The translations under genes and the position numbers were made by a program. The notes beneath the pieces were generated by a model, which was not told the DNA's origin, did no database searches, and was given only the letters and a program-made list of their open reading frames with translations. A stretch of DNA of 64,000 nt from Isoetes taiwanensis (taxonomy: Eukaryota; Streptophyta; Lycopodiopsida; Isoetales; Isoetaceae), in NCBI GenBank assembly GCA_021234155.1, contig JAJEKV010000026.1:1488001-1552000 (forward strand). Reading direction: 5' to 3'. How positions within the stretch are numbered: position 1 is the stretch's first letter; the number at the start of each line of letters is the position of its first letter. Positions 20,601 to 33,740 of this stretch are shown here, one piece after another.

Positions 20601-23459
20601 GGCACGAAAGAGGGCAGTGGCGAGAACTTATCATAGGGATAAAAAACCCCGCCCTTTCGAATTTTCGAGGAAAACCCTAATGAGAAATGGTCACCAACGA
20701 CCTCGAGAATGCCTCGAAGAGCAAGGTGAAAAGTTGGTGAAGCCGCGTAGAGCGCACATCAACTCCACAGGATGTGGGATGTGTAAAATACTTGAAAGAA
20801 AAGTGAAATTCACGAAAAATACCTGTTAATCGTTATGAGAAAATAGGTATGTCCACCGTGGGTGAGCAGCCCCCTAAGAAAGTAGTCCCCACAAATCGAA
20901 AGCACCTATTAGATGTTAGCACCTGAAAACAAATATATCGGGTGGAAAGTATATATAGCATCACCCAGCGGGTGAAAAATAAGCATCACAACTATCAATA
21001 TACATATGCTAGTGGCAACATCGAAAAACTCGTTAGAAAGAACCAAGACCCGAATTTCAATCAACACCATGAAAAACCACAATATAAAGCAGGATTAATA
21101 GAAACCAAAAGGGCCCAATACAAACAAAATAGCACCAATGCACATAGGACTGGCTGTGTGACAATATGCAAAGACCAAACGATCCATACATGTTGTACAA
21201 ACCGTTGTATGATATACAAATCAATAATCTCATCAAATGAATGCCTCGCAACAATAAATATTTATAAATGTAGTGCACACTAGACCTCATGCAAGTCGTG
21301 CAAACAAAAAAAAAGAGAAGCCAATGTCATATAGTTAACGAGTTGCAATAACATATCATGTGCAATGCCATGGTCAATAATAGTCACAAAAACCTATTGT
21401 ATGTATGATGCTGGTGTATATATAGAAAATATGAAGATGTTGAACGGGCAAGCAAAATGCTAAATGCAGACAACACCATGAATTCCAATATAAGCAACCT
21501 CAAGATACAAATACAAGGGTATAGGGCCAACCAGTTAATTGAAGAGGTAAAAAGAATTCAACAGGTCTATGGAAATGCCATTGAATCTGATGTTTACAAG
21601 AACAAACGCAAAGAAACAAATGAACTCGTCATTTCATTTGAGGCCCCAACAACAATGGCAAAAATTTCTCCAAAACTCAAACCCCATCTAACTCTAAAAA
21701 TGAAAATGCCTTTGCCAGAAATTGTATCTAATACTCAAGGTCTAGATTTACAAATCTAAGGTAAGTCACATATGAACTTAGTAGGATACACATGCATACA
21801 AGGTTTTCCGCTAAATTGCCATCAATAGCATAATAAAGAACAAGGAGAAAAAGGCCAAAATAAAATTCGAGATGAACTTGAATGTAGATCATCAAACATC
21901 ACTTTTAAAAATGATAAGGGATCAAGGGGCAAACTAAAATTTGTGGTGAACAACACTCTTACATCAACCATATAAATTATAAAGGAAAAAGGAGCAACCA
22001 TATAAGTTATAATGGAAAATGCGGCATGAGAAATTGTTGGCTATGGCACCAAAACAACATCATTCTAATATCAACAAGACCATAAAAGGGCAAAAAATAA
22101 AACTAGAGGTGAGATACATCAATATATAAAAACAAGGTGCTGCGCACGGAGGGTTGCCCTCCATGGCCGGAGGGTGAAGTGGCTTAAATCAAATCCACTA
22201 TGTGACCTAACAATATACACAAGACTAGTTCTAGAGAATTATGTGGAAATTGCCATCTTTATAATATTTTTTGATCCATAATGTTATGCAGTCTTTTGAG
22301 CCCGACCTGAGCTATTGCCCACATCATCATGTCGGATTCCGAGCCTAGGCCCTGTCGAAGGCAATGATTTGGAGTCCGTGGTTGAGCGTCCACTGTCACC
22401 AGCATGCTAGAGATGCAAATTTGGGAGAAAGCATTATCTACCTTTACAACTGCAAATTCAGGTCCGTTGTCTTAGAGAAAGCATTGACCATTTAAGAAAA
22501 TCCGGTACCAGAGAAATTTGTGATAATCAATTGAAATTACAACCTATGTTTGGTAAGACCTTCGCATGTACCCCAATGCATCTTCATAGGATATTGCATG
22601 AGTTCGTTTTACTTGCCTTATAAGTCTTGATGTAGCATATTCATTACATTGTAATGATCTGGTGAATATAAGAATTCAACTATATAATTTTACTAGTTAC
22701 GGTGCCCAGCATAACGTTGGGAATCCTTAAATGATTAAGCCGCAGTATTCTATTAGAAGTTACAAAGATCTTTGATTTGAAAGCTGCAATATATCTTGTA
22801 TTATATTAGGAGTTACAAAGACCTTTGATTTGAACAATAACTTGATGGTGTCATAGTTGTTTTAACGTGATGGTTTCAATTTTCTATTATTGTTCCTGTA
22901 TTTGGATTTGGTTTCTAATCAAAATGTCATACTTTGTTGAACTTGGAGACGTGTAAACGCATGCTTCATACATAAATGGTAGAATATGCTTTCACAACCA
23001 AAGAGAGAAGAGTTCTCTTGGTTCAAATCTTTTGCATGGATATCTACTTGTATATAAAATCCCACCAAATTCATATATGTTTCTTATAATTTATCCATAA
23101 CATTTGATAAGGTTGTTGCTATAATGGACATTTGATGTCTAGCTATACCTCATAACATGACTAGATGCTAAGGCTTACAACTAGTTTTTCACATTCTCTT
23201 CTGTTGTGTGGCTTTGGCTTTTATGATTTGCCATCACATATGCTAGGGCAACCTGTAGATTGTTTGATACTGCTAGTGGTTTCTAATAAGGATGCTTATT
23301 AATAGTTCTTAATATTCAAACAATTTGTCTTTCTAAACTCATATCTTTTTGTTAAACAATTAAAGCACTTGGATGAAACATTGTTTTCAATAGTGCAGGC
23401 TGCAAATTATTCACTGATGCATCGTGCTACATAACTAGTTCTATCCGAATTACCTTACT
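20601..23459. other. Unassigned, scattered short ORFs
   Basis: A 100-codon ORF at 21457-21759 (starts MLNADNTMNSNISN) has no recognised family; its stop TAA is followed at once by a good donor-like GGTAAGT. A near-duplicate of about 35 bp around GTTACAAAGATCTTTGATTTG recurs near 22760 and 22812. GGAGGG/CCCTCC forms a small stem near 22148. Nothing else stands out. Confidence 0.35.
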
Positions 23460-23745
23460 CTATCCAACCTTCTCATTTGAAAAATAAGGTTCTTCCTTTG
23501 TTTCCATGCAATTGTCTACTTGTTCAACAGACTGGCATTCTATGCTCTTTACCTCCTCACTACATTCAATACCCTCCTCTAAAGAACAATTTTCCTCAGA
23601 TGCATGTTCTTCTGCCTTCATTTCCAGTTCCACCAAATCTGCCTCCTCAGAGATTTCGTCATGGCCTGCTTCATGATTTATCATGCCCATAAGATCCCTA
23701 CAGTCATCTGTCACGTGATGAATTTCTCCATTAGCTTCTTTTGAT
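23460..23745 (-). CDS. Candidate exon, acidic protein (unrecognised)
   Basis: The minus strand is open from about 23745 and reads SKEANGEIHHVTDDC, then Glu-rich sequence (EISEEADLVELEMKAEEHAS, EEPYFSNEKVG) to a TAG at 23460. AGTAAG followed by GTAATT just after the stop could be a donor in another frame. It may be one exon of a minus-strand gene that also includes 24001-24384. No domain recognised. Confidence 0.3.
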
Positions 23746-24000
23746 TACGTGCAATAGACAAAGTTTTCTGCATGTTCCAAACCGAGCTACAACTTTAAGC
23801 CCAAAAAATGAGAAAATTTCTAAGACATCCTTACTACTAAGAATGACAGATGCACCTGTATATTCCACGAAATGCATTTTTGCATTTCCGCAGCTTTTGG
23901 GACTGCTTAGTGTGCCTAAACAAACAAAGAAATGTCATTGCAATTTGGAAGCAAGAATACTTAAAAAAATAAATATTATCGTAAACATTTGATACTCACT

Positions 24001-24384
24001 ACATATGTTTGGCAAGTCGTCGCTTGATTCAGCATCTGGATCGCTCTTTGCCGTGGGTGTGCACATCTCAAATGCCACTGGCCCCATACCCAAGCAGTTA
24101 AATTCTTCATTTTCAGGGAAGACATCTAATCCAACACATTCACCAAAAGATCTTTCAGCTACACTTGATATTACAACGGGAATGTCAACGGACTCCTCCA
24201 TTTCCTTTTTGGGTTGGTCCACTGCCAAGACCTCCTCTGGAACTTCATCTTGAAGCTCTGTATTTTCATCAGGTACCATAGCACAATCATTTACAGCATT
24301 TGCTGCTGTTTGTACATCCAAACTCAAAGCAGTATGGTAAAATAACTGCCATGCTCTTGGAAGCCAGAGGAAAATGCAAAACCA
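24001..24384 (-). CDS. Candidate exon, acidic protein (unrecognised)
   Basis: The minus strand reads LFYHTALSLDVQTAANAV, then NTELQDEVPEEVLAVDQPKK and SDPDAESSDDLPNIC. It runs into a strong donor-like sequence, A followed by GTGAGTATC, at about 24000. The open frame is bounded upstream by a TAG near 24384; the likely acceptor is GGCAG near 24350. The composition matches the 23460-23745 exon. Function unknown. Confidence 0.33.
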
Positions 24385-25627
24385 CTATAGAACATCACAC
24401 ATGAACATATATGTTATTTATGTTTTGATGGATGTTTTATGAACATTCTTATCTAGTAGAAAACCAAGCGCCCAATGTCGCTACGCTATAAGGGTTATGT
24501 GTGAATTTGGTTTATTAGATTAGTGTAGCATGCGTAACCTTCATTGGAGATAAATGGCGATCTACAACTAAGCAGGCTTGATATATATAATATGGATACA
24601 CATTAGACAATTTAAAGCTATGTAGCATCGCAATCTTAGTTGGTAGGTGCGGAGTTTGATTGTAATTTTTAATGATACCCATAAACATTCCGTTGTTCAA
24701 AGGTAATGTCATCTAGGTGGTCCAATTTAATAAATCATTCACAATCTTTGAAAAGTAAACTCATTTAGCAAATGTAATGTTTTGAGCAAGTAATATGTCA
24801 TGTATAAAGTTTCGCTTATAGAAATGATAGTGAACTACTTAGATTTCTTGTTTTTGTAGAAAATGTAAATACCAAAGGATAAGTCTGGAATGTACAATAG
24901 ACATCATAAATTGTGGCAACGGATTATGACAGTTGCTCTATTCTATTGCCTAACTGTTGCTCAACTGTTGCGCTCAAAACTGCAATTGACTAGAAATCTA
25001 ATTGGAAATCTAATTATCAGAAGGCATTATAGCATCTTTGCAAAAATATTTCTTGAAGAGAAGGAAGGTTCTGACAGAGTAGAAACATCCAAGTCTGATG
25101 ACACATTTTGATTTTGAACTGGAGCTTATGGAGCACATGGTATTTACATTACAAACCATAATATTACAGTGCAATATACAAACATAGAAATATTCTTTGC
25201 AAATTGAACATGCCCATGGCAACCAACTGGAAACTGATGCAAACTTGCAAAAAGAGCATGGCAAACTATGTTGGATACCTGCAGAGAACATATTTTAAGG
25301 AGAAACTGCCATGTAGCAAATTTCCAAGGCAAGCATTTCTTTGATGCTAGAAGCCACATTGTTGAATGAATTATCCTAAGTGGTGTATTTCTTTGCAGCA
25401 AGCTCCAGTGCTCCAATGATAATCCTGAAGGCAGTGCTCCAACGATAATCCTGAAGGCTGTATAATAGCTCTTCCAATGAGAAGTTTAAAGTGTAGATAT
25501 ACTACATCTAAGAGTTAAATGTTTTTTGAAAATTTCACAATAGCCCAGACCTGCATGCCTTTAAATACAATCACAAACCCACAAACCCGTTATATTCTTT
25601 ATTTTCAGCTTCCTATATTCGCCTTAC
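24385..25627. other. Possible intron of the minus-strand gene
   Basis: AT-rich, no convincing coding sequence. A 25-bp near-duplicate (CTCCAATGATAATCCTGAAGG and its CTCCAACG variant) occurs at about 25412-25458. Confidence 0.3.
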
Positions 25628-25709
25628 CTGAGCAAAATGTCCAGATTTGCCACAAATTTGCAGTTTAACTCCTCTTCTTTTCTTCGCTTCCAGTTTCTCT
25701 CTATTTTTG
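25628..25709 (-). CDS. Candidate 82-bp exon with zinc-knuckle-like sequence
   Basis: The exon is bounded by CTATTGCAG (acceptor) and CAG followed by GTAAGG (donor), both on the minus strand and both close to consensus. After one phase base it reads KNREKLEAKKRRGVKLQICG and then KSGHFAQ. CGKSGHFAQ resembles the second half of a CCHC zinc knuckle, but the first Cys of the pattern is Leu here; the last Cys would be in the next exon. It may belong with the acidic exons at 23.46-24.38 kb. Confidence 0.42.
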
Positions 25710-27639
25710 CTGCAATAGTACAAAAGGATTTGATAAAGAGGAGGACAGACATGCTCAGAATAGCACAAATGCATGAATAAAGCACAATGCATCATGCATA
25801 TTTTTAACCTATTGCTACAAAAGACAACAGGTTACCTAATTTCGAATTTGACGCAGGATAATATGGCACTTGCAAGCAGATTGCAGATTGGAGATTGCAG
25901 CTTAGGTTTTCTCAAGAAAGCAAAAAATCAAAGATGTTCCACCTTCTCTGGCATAAATCAGAGCCAAGAACTGGCTTTAAGGCAAAATCCGGCATCTTGG
26001 CAGATCATGAGCACATGAACATATGGGATCTGGCTCACAAACATGATCAGATACTGGAGGCTCAAAATAGTGCATATATCTTAACCTTTTTTGCTTCCAG
26101 CCCCACCTCTGGAATCACCATTCCAAGCATCTACCATGGCTAAGAAAAATCCAGAAATAATTAAGAGGAGAAGGAACTTACAGAAGCTCCTAATCTCCTA
26201 ATCTGCAGCTGGGTCCATTTTTAAAATCGCAGGCAATAGAGCTTCAAGCTCCAAGCTCCACCGGAAATAACGAAAATAAATAATATCTGGCAAGAGTTTC
26301 TGAAAATGCATTATTCGCAGGCTTTACTGACCTTGAGTAGATCCGGCGAGCAAAATTCCATCTCGGACTAGTATGAGGATGACTTATTTTTGTGGTGCTT
26401 TAACCTCGTCATCAAAAAATTAGAAATCATGCTGAAACACCTTTATAGCTACAGAAAGCTCACACCATGATGCTCATCTGCGGCATCTGGCATCTGGCTT
26501 GGAGCATCTGTATGATCTTCACATCTTAGAACAGCTTCCTGCAAAAGAACGGCTCCTTCATCTGCATTAACCGAGAAAGAGGTTTCTCTTGAAGTTGGGT
26601 TTGAGCATGCTAGGCTCTAGAAACGTGCTCCATGTGAAGGGGTCGTCAAGGTTTTAGGGCTGGAACGATGCGAAGGAATGGGGCTGGATGACCGAGAGTT
26701 TACAGGCAGCAACCAGTTTGGAGCAGTCACCAGCATATGCTAGGCATATGCCGGCATATACCTGGATATGCCCACGTACCCACATAAACGAGGGTTTGCC
26801 CCCCTAGGGGCAACCCAAAAATTAGAAAATGAAAGGGCAAAAAACAAACCAAGGTAATTTAGGTACCGCCAAAGCATTCAGAACCGCTTATATGCCTTTT
26901 ATAAAGCCTAATACGTAACCGTGGTAATCCATATAAGCACGCGACCTAAGAAGTTATAGGCCACTAAACAGAAATGAGCACCATCCCTTGCTAGCTACAA
27001 TTATGGATCTAAAAATTTGTGTCGCAATTTTGAGAATAGGTCCATGTAGAATCTAAAGCAAGAAAAATGAAGAAGAAAACATAGGCTATATATATTGAAA
27101 ATTAGAGGGTGTTGATGATTTTAGAACATTGAGAATGCCCCAACTCAGAGAGCCACATATATTCAAAGAATAGGTAGATGTATTGACAATGTCCCATGTA
27201 TCCAGAAAATAAAGAAATACAATGACACTCAAGAATAGAGTAAGAACATCTGCACATAACTCAGAACAGAGTTTAGCACTACCAATAGAATAAGAAGTAT
27301 GAAAAAACCACACATAAGGCCTAAAAAATACATCATCTTATGTAACTGCCATCAATTTACTCAAAAACCATGTTATACTGAGTCCCCAAGGAAGGAAAGT
27401 TATTACATCATAACTATACTGAAATGCTATGGATCTGAGCCATCAGATCGAGATTCCGGGGAGGGTATATAAGTATTGCCATTTCAGTTAGCAGTAGCAT
27501 AGATGAGTAAATGACATGCAAAATGTGAAGTCTACAATGCTCCTATATTGACCACAAGATGCAAACCGAACCAAGGTGGAATGTTCTCTGGCTAGATGGG
27601 GGCCATGCATTAGGGTAGGAAATTAACAAGACGCACTGG
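25710..27639. other. Unassigned; possible 5' part of the minus-strand gene
   Basis: Donor-like sites on the minus strand (TTCT followed by GTAAGT near 26180; CTCAAG followed by GTCAGT near 26330) hint at more exons, but no reading frame is recognisable. GGCATATGCC-type palindromes sit near 26740-26765. TTGCCCC and GGGGCAA form a 7-bp stem near 26797-26815. Confidence 0.3.
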
Positions 27640-29328
27640 CAATCTAGTGTATTATTAAATGAAATTTGTAGCTAGGACCATGCCAGTTACATTTCTGGAT
27701 AAGCAAAAAGGCAATGCTTAAGAGTCTCAATATCTGAACGGCAAAGCAAGCATACTGTAGATATGCGAAGATCATAGCGCTAACATACGATATTAACATA
27801 TCAGCACCTATGGATTATTTGCAACCAAAGTACACACTTTAGAATGGAGCAACTTATCCCAAAGCCAACGCCATGTACGGACTGAACTGGGCTATGGAGT
27901 CTGCAGGCGCTACCCATTTGGCAAAGAAAGGGGTTACGGAGCTAGAAAGAGGTGATATACGAAGTTGACAAAATGCTTGCCTCTGTGAATATTTTCGTGA
28001 TAATCCAAAGGCATCCTTTCTATAACACCAACCTGTGCCATAAAAGGCAAATTTTCACGACCTTCTTCCATATAGACACATTCCAACGACAGAGTGGAAA
28101 TTTTGCCTGAAACTCGGGCCAAGACAATAGGAAAATGCCTTCATACCATGCTTGAATAGAGACTTTATCTGCAAAGACTCATGATGAACTGATGCAGCCA
28201 GTGGAGGTGATGAGAGGTTTGGCGCCAATGGTGCCCAGCACTAGGAATCTCCAGTTGGGCATGGACGAAAGGACCGACCAAAACAAATGTTTAACGACAT
28301 CCGATTCTACAAGAAATAATGCCCACGAAAGCATTGGTTTGATTGCCTTCTTGCCTAGAGGGATAAGTGACTAAGAGATTGTTTGAAAGGCGTAGATTAG
28401 GAGAGTCATCTTCTCTATTCAAGAGCCTCCAAATGAACTTTAGAATAAGGACTTTGCTCTACAATAAGAAAATCATACCCAGACTACCTGCCCATTTTAA
28501 TGCATTTAGACCAAGCCACCTGAACCACAATACCTTCCTCAATACCAACCCCATATAAAGTTCCAGACTATTGCAATAAGCTCATGTACTTTGACATGTG
28601 GGGCTCGCAGTAATGAAGCCATATTGGCCAGTGTAATGCAACTAGCAAGAGAGTTTTGCAATGGACCTCCATTCTAAATCTTTAATGATTTCTTCCCCTG
28701 CAGCGCCACACCTAACATGAATGCCAACTTGAATCCTAAGCAACTTGGTGGCCTGTCCATAAGCAAGCATCCATGGATAATTGTAAACATATGCAGGAGT
28801 AAGAGTATCTGACATCCATAGAGCTGTACACTTTTGCCACCCCATAAGCACACCAAAAGCCAGTGAAGATGTATTTAAGAGCAATTTGGCATAGGTTCTC
28901 AGTGTTAGCGACCAGAAAGAGAAATGTGCCATTTACCATTGATTGCAAACTTCTTGTGTACCATCCTCCATTGTGAGACCCTAGTCCCTCTTTTATTGCA
29001 GCATTATTGTGGAAACCAATGGTGCTAAAGGGCATCCCTTACAAATACCAGGACCAAGTAAGTAAACCTCTGATGGCCCACCATGGAACAGAACAGTTTC
29101 TTGAGTAGAGACATGCAGCTTCATGACATCTGACATGGATTGTTGCCTAAATCCGAATTTAAGCATGCATAAACTCCTAGCTATACGATCATAAGCCTTC
29201 GTAAGATCAAGTTTAAGATACATAACAGAAGGTTTTGTCGACGTGCCCAATAGATTTTCTCGTAAGCAGCAGCTACATTATTTAGAATGCATCTTTTTCG
29301 AAGAAATTTTGACTGAGAACCCCCTGAG
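27640..29328 (-). mobile_element. Old LINE, 3' portion (split by the TIR element)
   Basis: Minus-strand RT sequence: RKRCILNNVAAAYEKIYWAR near 29260-29310, catalytic motif A YLKLDLTKAYDRI near 29200, then KGCPLAP. Farther 3' the nucleotide sequence follows the younger LINE at 30.45-33.7 kb, for example around 27700-27860. Frames are badly broken and no poly(A) was identified. The 5' part of the same element resumes at 35519. Confidence 0.75.
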
Positions 29329-30263
29329 AACAAGGTGACCTAGCAAATGCACTAATGACTTGTAGTGCAATTGCAGGTTCATTTTTAAAAAACTAAAATT
29401 TTGGCATGTTTTGTAGGTTTTTATTTAAAACCACCACTTTTTGAAGGCAACCATAAAGTACAATGGGCAGTAAAAAAAAAAAAAACAAATTACACAATGG
29501 AAGAAGATATAAGAAAAACAAGTTTAGATATATTTTTTAACTTACGTAAATAGTAGTTAAAAAAGTGCAAGTATCATCTCTCATGTGATAGAAACTTCAA
29601 AGATCAAGGGAAACCTCTTTATAAACAACAAGTCCTTCGTCATCTTTTTCAATATTTGCAATGGTACCAATTTTAGCAAAACTAACTGTTCCTCCAATAT
29701 CTTCATCTCATGGAGAGGAATCAAGTTAATAAAACTTGCAAGATCATCAATATTCCTTGTCAATCGTGATCGAACCTCATAGCTTGTCGGCTTGGCACTA
29801 CCATTTGCACCAAATTCTTGGTTCTCATCAGACATACTCTGTAGAGAAATAATTCTCGATCTAATGAAAGCCACAAAGTCTTGATCGATATATTTCCTCA
29901 AGGCACAGGCACATGTCAGACAATAATTATTATAAAACTAGAAATGCATCAAGAATCCAAACGATGAAAGTAATCCTTATAAACATTGAGACTTCTGGAT
30001 CTGGTAATGGTTGACAATTCTGTAAGCTTTGCAAAACTGCACAACTGTAAGACACTAGAAAATATTGCTCAAGTCCAATCTTGTAGTGGAGAATGCATCT
30101 TTTTAAATTATAGCTATATATCAATGTGGAGCATCTCCCAAACAACATTTCCTATAATATTTATCTTTAACCTGTGCAGAAGTTAATAAAATTACAAATT
30201 TAGTCATTTCTATTGCCATAGGAACAGAAGAGCATGGGCAAGAGGTTTCAAAAAAATGACGTT

Positions 30264-30443
30264 GTCTATGAAGTCATAAGCAATTGGCATTAAAAAATGG
30301 TTCCTTGTGGCTGTCGTCATAGGCAACAAAATTATGCAACAGATTTAAGAGAATAATTTGCCTCATAGGCAGGACACAATGAAATTATTCTTTGTCTATG
30401 CCATCATAGATAATCTATAATCTATAATGTATACCGTCATACG
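30264..30443. repeat. Subterminal palindromic motif cluster, left side
   Basis: Degenerate copies of CTATGCCGTCATAGGC near 30264, 30312, 30360, 30393 and 30431. They continue on the other side of the nested LINE (33741 onward). Confidence 0.7.
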
Positions 30444-30451
30444 CAGTCTAT
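30444..30451. repeat. LINE target-site duplication, left copy
   Basis: CAGTCTAT here and at 33725-33732 flank the younger LINE. Removing the LINE restores a continuous TATAATCTATAATG-like host repeat. Confidence 0.75.
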
Positions 30452-33400
30452 TTTTTTTTTTTTTTTTTTTTTGAAGGACGTCAAGCTTTATTCACCAACT
30501 AGAAACCAGAGCAACATAAATGCAAAGACAGGATTATAACCCCAGTGGACAAACCGATCCAACTGAGCACAACCACCTGCCTATGCAAAAGAATGAATCT
30601 GAAGGTAAGTATGCCAGATCAGCACTTTCTTCTCTTGATCAAGAGAAGAACAATTGTAAGCCATAACAATTTTATCTTGCGCCCACTGAAGAACAACCTC
30701 ATCTGCGCAGATCTATGCCCTTAAAGATAAACAACCTCCTTCTCTTCAGATTGACCATAAAAGCCAGGTAGCATGCGAGATGAAAAGCTTCGTTTAGTTG
30801 TTTGGGCCAAGCATCGGGATAGATAGCAAGCAAAATTTGCTTTGGCTAGATCGAGACGTGCCAAAAGGGTCAACAACCAAGACCATGCCTAGAAGCCTCT
30901 CACACAAGAAAAAAACAATGCTCAATACTCTCAACCCTTTGTCGGGCATAAAGGGCGAGAGCTCAAAATCCGATTATCCATTTTATGGACTAACCTTTGT
31001 TGACTCGAGGCATCTATGGATCACTTGCCACCACAAAACTACTACTTTGGGGTGAAGCGACTTATCCCATACCCATATCCAAACACTTTTCCATTGTGGG
31101 TGAGGGACTGAAGATGCCATCTATTAGATGGAGGCGGGGATTTCGAATGCACAAGCAATTTATACAATGAAGACACAAACCGCCACGGCCGGATATCCCG
31201 ATGGCAACCCCATATGACTACCTCAATCGTGGACCAGAATCCCGTGGCAACAATGCAAAGAATATGATTCCGGTTACTCATTCCCATCGTACAACAAGAA
31301 CTTTGTTCTAAATGCTTCCCATGACATGAGATGATCGGACTCATACCAAGCTGCAATAGTATTGATACCACCGCTACCCATCGTCGTTCGTCTTTGGATG
31401 AACAACCACACTTAGAGGCACATTCTGCGGGTGTCCCGCAAAGGAATCCACCGGCATGGAGTGGACAACCAAGACATGCCTCGGGATTAATATGGAAAAG
31501 AGACGGACGGTGTCCCAAGCCCCAAGCAAAAGCAACCCCTTTAGAAAGGGAGAAGCATTAGGATACGGATGCATATGATAAAGCAAAGCCCAAGGAAGGA
31601 GGGGCTTAATGGAGGCCTTATGAAATGGGAGACAATGCTGAATCGACTGCACCAACAACCTCAGGCCAGGAGAATCATCCTTACCAATGAAAATCCTCCA
31701 AATGAACTTTGATATCATCACCTTGCTTTGGAGGTGAAAATCCAACATACCAAGACCACCAGCTGCCTTAGGTCTAATGCATTTCGCCCAAGCTACCTTG
31801 ACCACTGCTCCTAACTCATTTCCACCCCAAATAAAATTTCTGACGATACGCACAATCTCCTCCATCTTACAACTGCATGAGAGCTAGTAAAGCGCGACGC
31901 CATGTAGACATGAGTATTACTAAGAACACATTTAGCCACAATTGATTCTACAGGGCATGGACCGGTTTAGTCAGATTCCACCAAAACAAGTGCTTTTGCA
32001 ACCCACTAATGATTTCATCCCAAGCATCCGAAGCGAGACATGAATTCCAAGCGGGATACCAAGCAACTTTGTGGTATTGCCATGCAGAAGAATCTTCCAA
32101 GGATAGTCCAAAATACAGGGAGGGATGGGACTGTCCAACGTCCACAAAGCTGTACATTTTTGCCACCCTACAAGAACTCCTGATGCTAAGGAGAATGTGT
32201 CTAATAATAGCTTAGCATTACGAAGATTCTCAGCCTCGGCAATTAGGAACAAAAAAGTGTCATCGGCATATTGGTTACATACCTCTTGAGAACCATCGTC
32301 CATTGGGAGGCCTTGAATAACGCCATCTTGGGTAGCCACGAGAAGAGCCGGGACAAGACTTACGCCACAATTGTGAAAAGCAAGGGTGCTAAGGGACAAC
32401 CCCAATAAATTCCTCTACCCACTACAAAAATATCCGATGGCTCATACGAAAAGGACAATGAGATCCGGGCTGATGTATGGAGCTTCATGACATTCCTTGT
32501 GAATGACTCCCCAAACCCAAGTGCAAGAAGACACTTCTCCAAGAAGCCCCAATCAACACTATCGTAGGCTTTAGCAAAATCAAGCTTAAGATACACTGCT
32601 CTATGACCCTGTAACCGGGCCCAATATATTCCTTCATATGCAGCAGCCACGTTGTTGAGAATACAACGACGAGGGAGAAAGCCGATTGTGTTGACGAGAT
32701 AAGCGTCGGCCAAGATGTCTCGGACTCTTTACGCCAATGTCTTAGCAAAGATCTTGTACACGAGGAAAGCAATGTAATAGGTCGCCAATCGAGGAAATAG
32801 TCTTGGGTTCCTTGTTCTTTGGAATGAGAGAGATACAACCTTTGTATTCAAAATCTTATCAAGGCTCCTAAATCTCTCGAAACTCACAAAAGGCATCATA
32901 TATGTCATCCTCCAACCAGGTCCCAAAGACTTCCGAAAGAATTCAATAGGAAAGCCATCAAGACCGGGCATTTATCCCTTTTCAAGAGAGCCCGCAATTG
33001 CTTTTAAGTCCTCCTTCACAATATTAGACTCAAGAAGCAACCTGCGCTCTTGAAAACAATCTGACGCACCTTAGTCAACACGGCCAATTGCATGTCCTTC
33101 TGAAAGGGCAATGGGTGTCGTGCAAAGAATGAAGAAAAGTGATGATGAAGATACTGCTTAAGATTCACCGGATCGGAGATAAGAGCACCATCTGGCAGCA
33201 CCAAAGAATGTATAGAAGTGGCGAGTTTCCTTCTTCTTGCAGCCGCAAAAAAGAACCGGGTACATCTATCACCGTCCTTGAACCACTGCAACCCTGCCTT
33301 CACTTTGGCTTCAGTAACTTTTACAGTTTCTATAGCCTTGATCTGAGATAATAACTCCTTTTCTCTGACTCCATTAGTATGGCCACGAGCGCGGAGTACT

Positions 33401-33724
33401 TCTAATTCCTGGTACAATGCAGTCAATAGCCCTCTAGCTTCAGCAGCTCTGACTCTCCCATATTCTTTTGCAAATGACTTCACTGCAGACAACGCTGCAA
33501 CAACCCCAGACATGCCCCTACGAGGTGAGAAGGCCCGAGACCAAGCCCGACTACAGCCAACTTTGAACTCATCATCCTCCAGGTACTTGCAATTAAGCTT
33601 AAAGTAGGTCCTGGTAGGTCGATGACAATTAGCCACATCATTAGTTAGAAGTTGTGGATTATGATCAGACACAGAGCTATCCAGAAGATTTGAGCGACGA
33701 AAATCCGCTAGCCGAGCAGCTGCA
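30452..33724 (-). mobile_element. 5'-truncated L1-type LINE with poly(A) tail
   Basis: A T run at 30451-30472 is the poly(A) tail read from the other strand. Sense order: the last residues of the endonuclease (SDHNPQLL near 33672), a spacer with WFKDGDRCTRFFFAAARRRK, RT with GLDGFPIEFFRK, catalytic motif A YLKLDFAKAYDSVDW, GCPLAPLLF, catalytic YADD in CNQYADDTFLF, then a post-RT segment (FIWGG, GGLGMLDF). The catalytic residues are intact, but frameshifts near 32.5-32.9 kb and lower break the ORF. 8-bp target duplications flank it. It is the youngest insertion in this nest. Confidence 0.92.
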
Positions 33725-33740
33725 CAGTCTATAATCTGTA

